Positions 63,132-64,000 of a stretch of 64,000 nt of DNA are shown here, in pieces. Location of the stretch: positions 1 to 64,000 of the forward strand of contig NZ_OY730249.1 in NCBI RefSeq assembly GCF_963422545.1. Reading direction: 5' to 3'. Every line of letters starts with the position of its first letter. The first letter of the stretch is position 1. The DNA comes from an uncultured Flavobacterium sp. (GTDB lineage: Bacteria > Bacteroidota > Bacteroidia > Flavobacteriales > Flavobacteriaceae). The notes below the pieces were generated by a model, which worked only from the letters and a program-made list of their open reading frames with translations, ran no database searches and was not told where the DNA came from. Both the position numbers and the translations under genes were made by a program.

Positions 63132-63147
63132 TGTTTCACGTGGAACA
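63132..63147. other. parS-like site 3
   Basis: TGTTTCACGTGGAACA, the same as site 1 and the reverse complement of site 2. It is 46 bp from site 2 start to start. Confidence 0.88.
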
Positions 63148-63185
63148 CATAAAAAAGATTTTAAATTTGAGAGTAAGTTTTAAAA

Positions 63186-63201
63186 TGTTTCACGTGGAAC
63201 A
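63186..63201. other. parS-like site 4
   Basis: TGTTTCACGTGGAACA, 54 bp after site 3 start to start. Confidence 0.88.
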
Positions 63202-63240
63202 TAAGAATTTAAGGCAGAATTTAAATGATTTTTTTTAAAG

Positions 63241-63256
63241 TGTTTCACGTGGAACA
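63241..63256. other. parS-like site 5
   Basis: TGTTTCACGTGGAACA, 55 bp after site 4 start to start. Confidence 0.88.
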
Positions 63257-63321
63257 CGCGAAGTAAAGTTTTAAATCGTGAATTTGATTCAAAAGATTTA
63301 GGTTTAAAACTGAGTTTTATC

Positions 63322-63337
63322 TGTTCCACGTGGAACA
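63322..63337. other. parS-like site 6
   Basis: TGTTCCACGTGGAACA, a perfect 16-bp palindrome and the symmetrical form of the consensus. Confidence 0.88.
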
Positions 63338-63397
63338 GGTTTTTAGATTTGAATTGGAATTTAGAGTTTCAAGGTTTGAATATTTGCGCGTTAGCGC

Positions 63398-63413
63398 CGT
63401 TCCACGTGGAACA
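63398..63413. other. parS-like site 7
   Basis: CGTTCCACGTGGAACA, one base off the palindromic form at its first position. It is 66 bp before the mnmG ATG. Confidence 0.8.
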
Positions 63414-63478
63414 AAAAAGGAATATAAAGTTAATTCTGAGGACCGCCTTAAACGGTTTCCAGAGAATAGTAAAACAAA

Positions 63479-64000
63479 ATGTTTTTAGAAGAATACGATG
63501 TTATCGTGGTTGGCGCAGGTCATGCTGGTTCAGAGGCCGCGGCAGCGGCCGCAAATTTAGGATCAAAAACCTTATTGGTTACAATGAGCCTGCAGAATAT
63601 TGCACAGATGTCTTGCAACCCAGCAATGGGAGGAATTGCAAAAGGGCAAATTGTGCGTGAGATTGATGCGTTGGGAGGATACTCAGGAATTGTTTCTGAC
63701 CGAACTGCAATTCAGTTTAAGATGTTGAATAAATCGAAAGGACCTGCAATGTGGTCTCCGAGAGTTCAAAGTGATCGAATGCGTTTTGCCGAAGAATGGA
63801 GAATGATGTTGGAGGGAACTCCAAATTTGGATTTCTACCAAGAAATGGTAAAAGGTTTGATTATCGAGAACGGAAAGATAAAGGGAATTAAAACTTCGAT
63901 AGGAGTGGAGATTCGATCTAAGTCTGTTGTCTTGACAAACGGAACTTTTTTGAATGGTTTAATTCATATAGGAGAAAAACAATTTGGTGGAGGAAGAGCA
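63479..64000 (+). CDS. mnmG: tRNA uridine-5-carboxymethylaminomethyl modification enzyme (5' part)
   Basis: The first 174 codons are in the window; the gene runs off the right edge. The start MFLEEYDVIVVGAGHAGSEA holds the FAD-binding GxGxxG motif. SCNPAMGGIAKGQIVREIDA near residue 43 and RGPAM-type sequence (KSKGPAMWSPRVQSDR) near residue 85 are MnmG/GidA signatures. It modifies wobble uridine of tRNAs with MnmE. The seven parS-like sites stand just before it. The ATG is confirmed by the family N-terminus. Confidence 0.97.
   Translation, partial: MFLEEYDVIVVGAGHAGSEAAAAAANLGSKTLLVTMSLQNIAQMSCNPAMGGIAKGQIVREIDALGGYSGIVSDRTAIQFKMLNKSKGPAMWSPRVQSDRMRFAEEWRMMLEGTPNLDFYQEMVKGLIIENGKIKGIKTSIGVEIRSKSVVLTNGTFLNGLIHIGEKQFGGGRA

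Noticed and set aside
63054..63478. Coding gene in the ybeY-mnmG gap
   Set aside because: Frames there consist largely of the parS palindromes and lack family or start support. The region is best read as a centromere-like site.

Overview
The window comes from a low-GC member of the Bacteroidota and is very probably Flavobacterium or a close relative. Several things point there: a SprE/PorW-type gliding and type IX secretion lipoprotein next to the atp genes, many flavobacterial families (DUF5687, DUF6427, DUF6341, DUF6909, DUF6327, DUF4175), F1 genes split from atpD/atpC, and recurrent Bacteroidota-type -7 boxes (TAnnTTTG). All gene calls were made by reading the sequence and translated proteins; no database search was run.

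Layout. 1-8.0 kb: a minus-strand tellurite/stress 'ter' operon with five TerD-family proteins, TelA, two TerY-like VWA proteins, a phosphoribosyltransferase-like protein, a HAD hydrolase and two proteins I do not recognise. 8.3 kb: a DUF983 gene remnant. 8.5-17.4 kb: sprE, a bactofilin, AtpZ and a small membrane protein leading into atpBEFHAG. 17.4-19.7 kb: an ABC ATPase and its DUF5687 membrane partner. 19.8-28.3 kb: mixed housekeeping genes (PaaE-like reductase, GT9 glycosyltransferase, DUF4254, upp, purD, PaaK-like ligase). 28.4-29.1 kb: an ORF6N gene with a family of palindromes inside and behind it. 29.1-38.1 kb: a surface polysaccharide cluster (glycosyltransferases, initiating sugar-phosphate transferase, UDP-xylose synthase-like enzyme, flippase, polymerase-like proteins, Wzz). 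38.1-45.9 kb: DUF6909, GH3, a truncated M23-like membrane protein, tatA, tex, a broken BRO/DinD-type gene, DUF1294 and rpiB.

45.9-46.7 kb is an AT-rich, gene-free stretch with DnaA-box-like sequences. Gene direction changes across it: to its left I call 40 minus and 10 plus genes, to its right 11 plus and 4 minus. I read it as a candidate chromosomal origin (oriC). 46.7-64 kb holds DUF2007, rnr, a GIN-domain protein, a LysE exporter, tRNA-Cys, folB, glnS, a 1.2-kb gene-free stretch of about 330-bp tandem repeats, a YtxH/holin/DUF6327 group, an SPFH protein, gltX, a DUF4175 protein, ybeY and the start of mnmG.

Between ybeY and mnmG lie seven copies of a 16-bp sequence matching the ParB-binding site parS; one forms the last codons of ybeY. 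A parS cluster about 17 kb from a candidate oriC, with the strand switch, suggests the window spans the origin/centromere region of the chromosome. The most unusual signal is the ORF6N palindrome family: the DNA that encodes a signature peptide of the ORF6N protein is itself a palindrome, and four related palindromes follow the gene.
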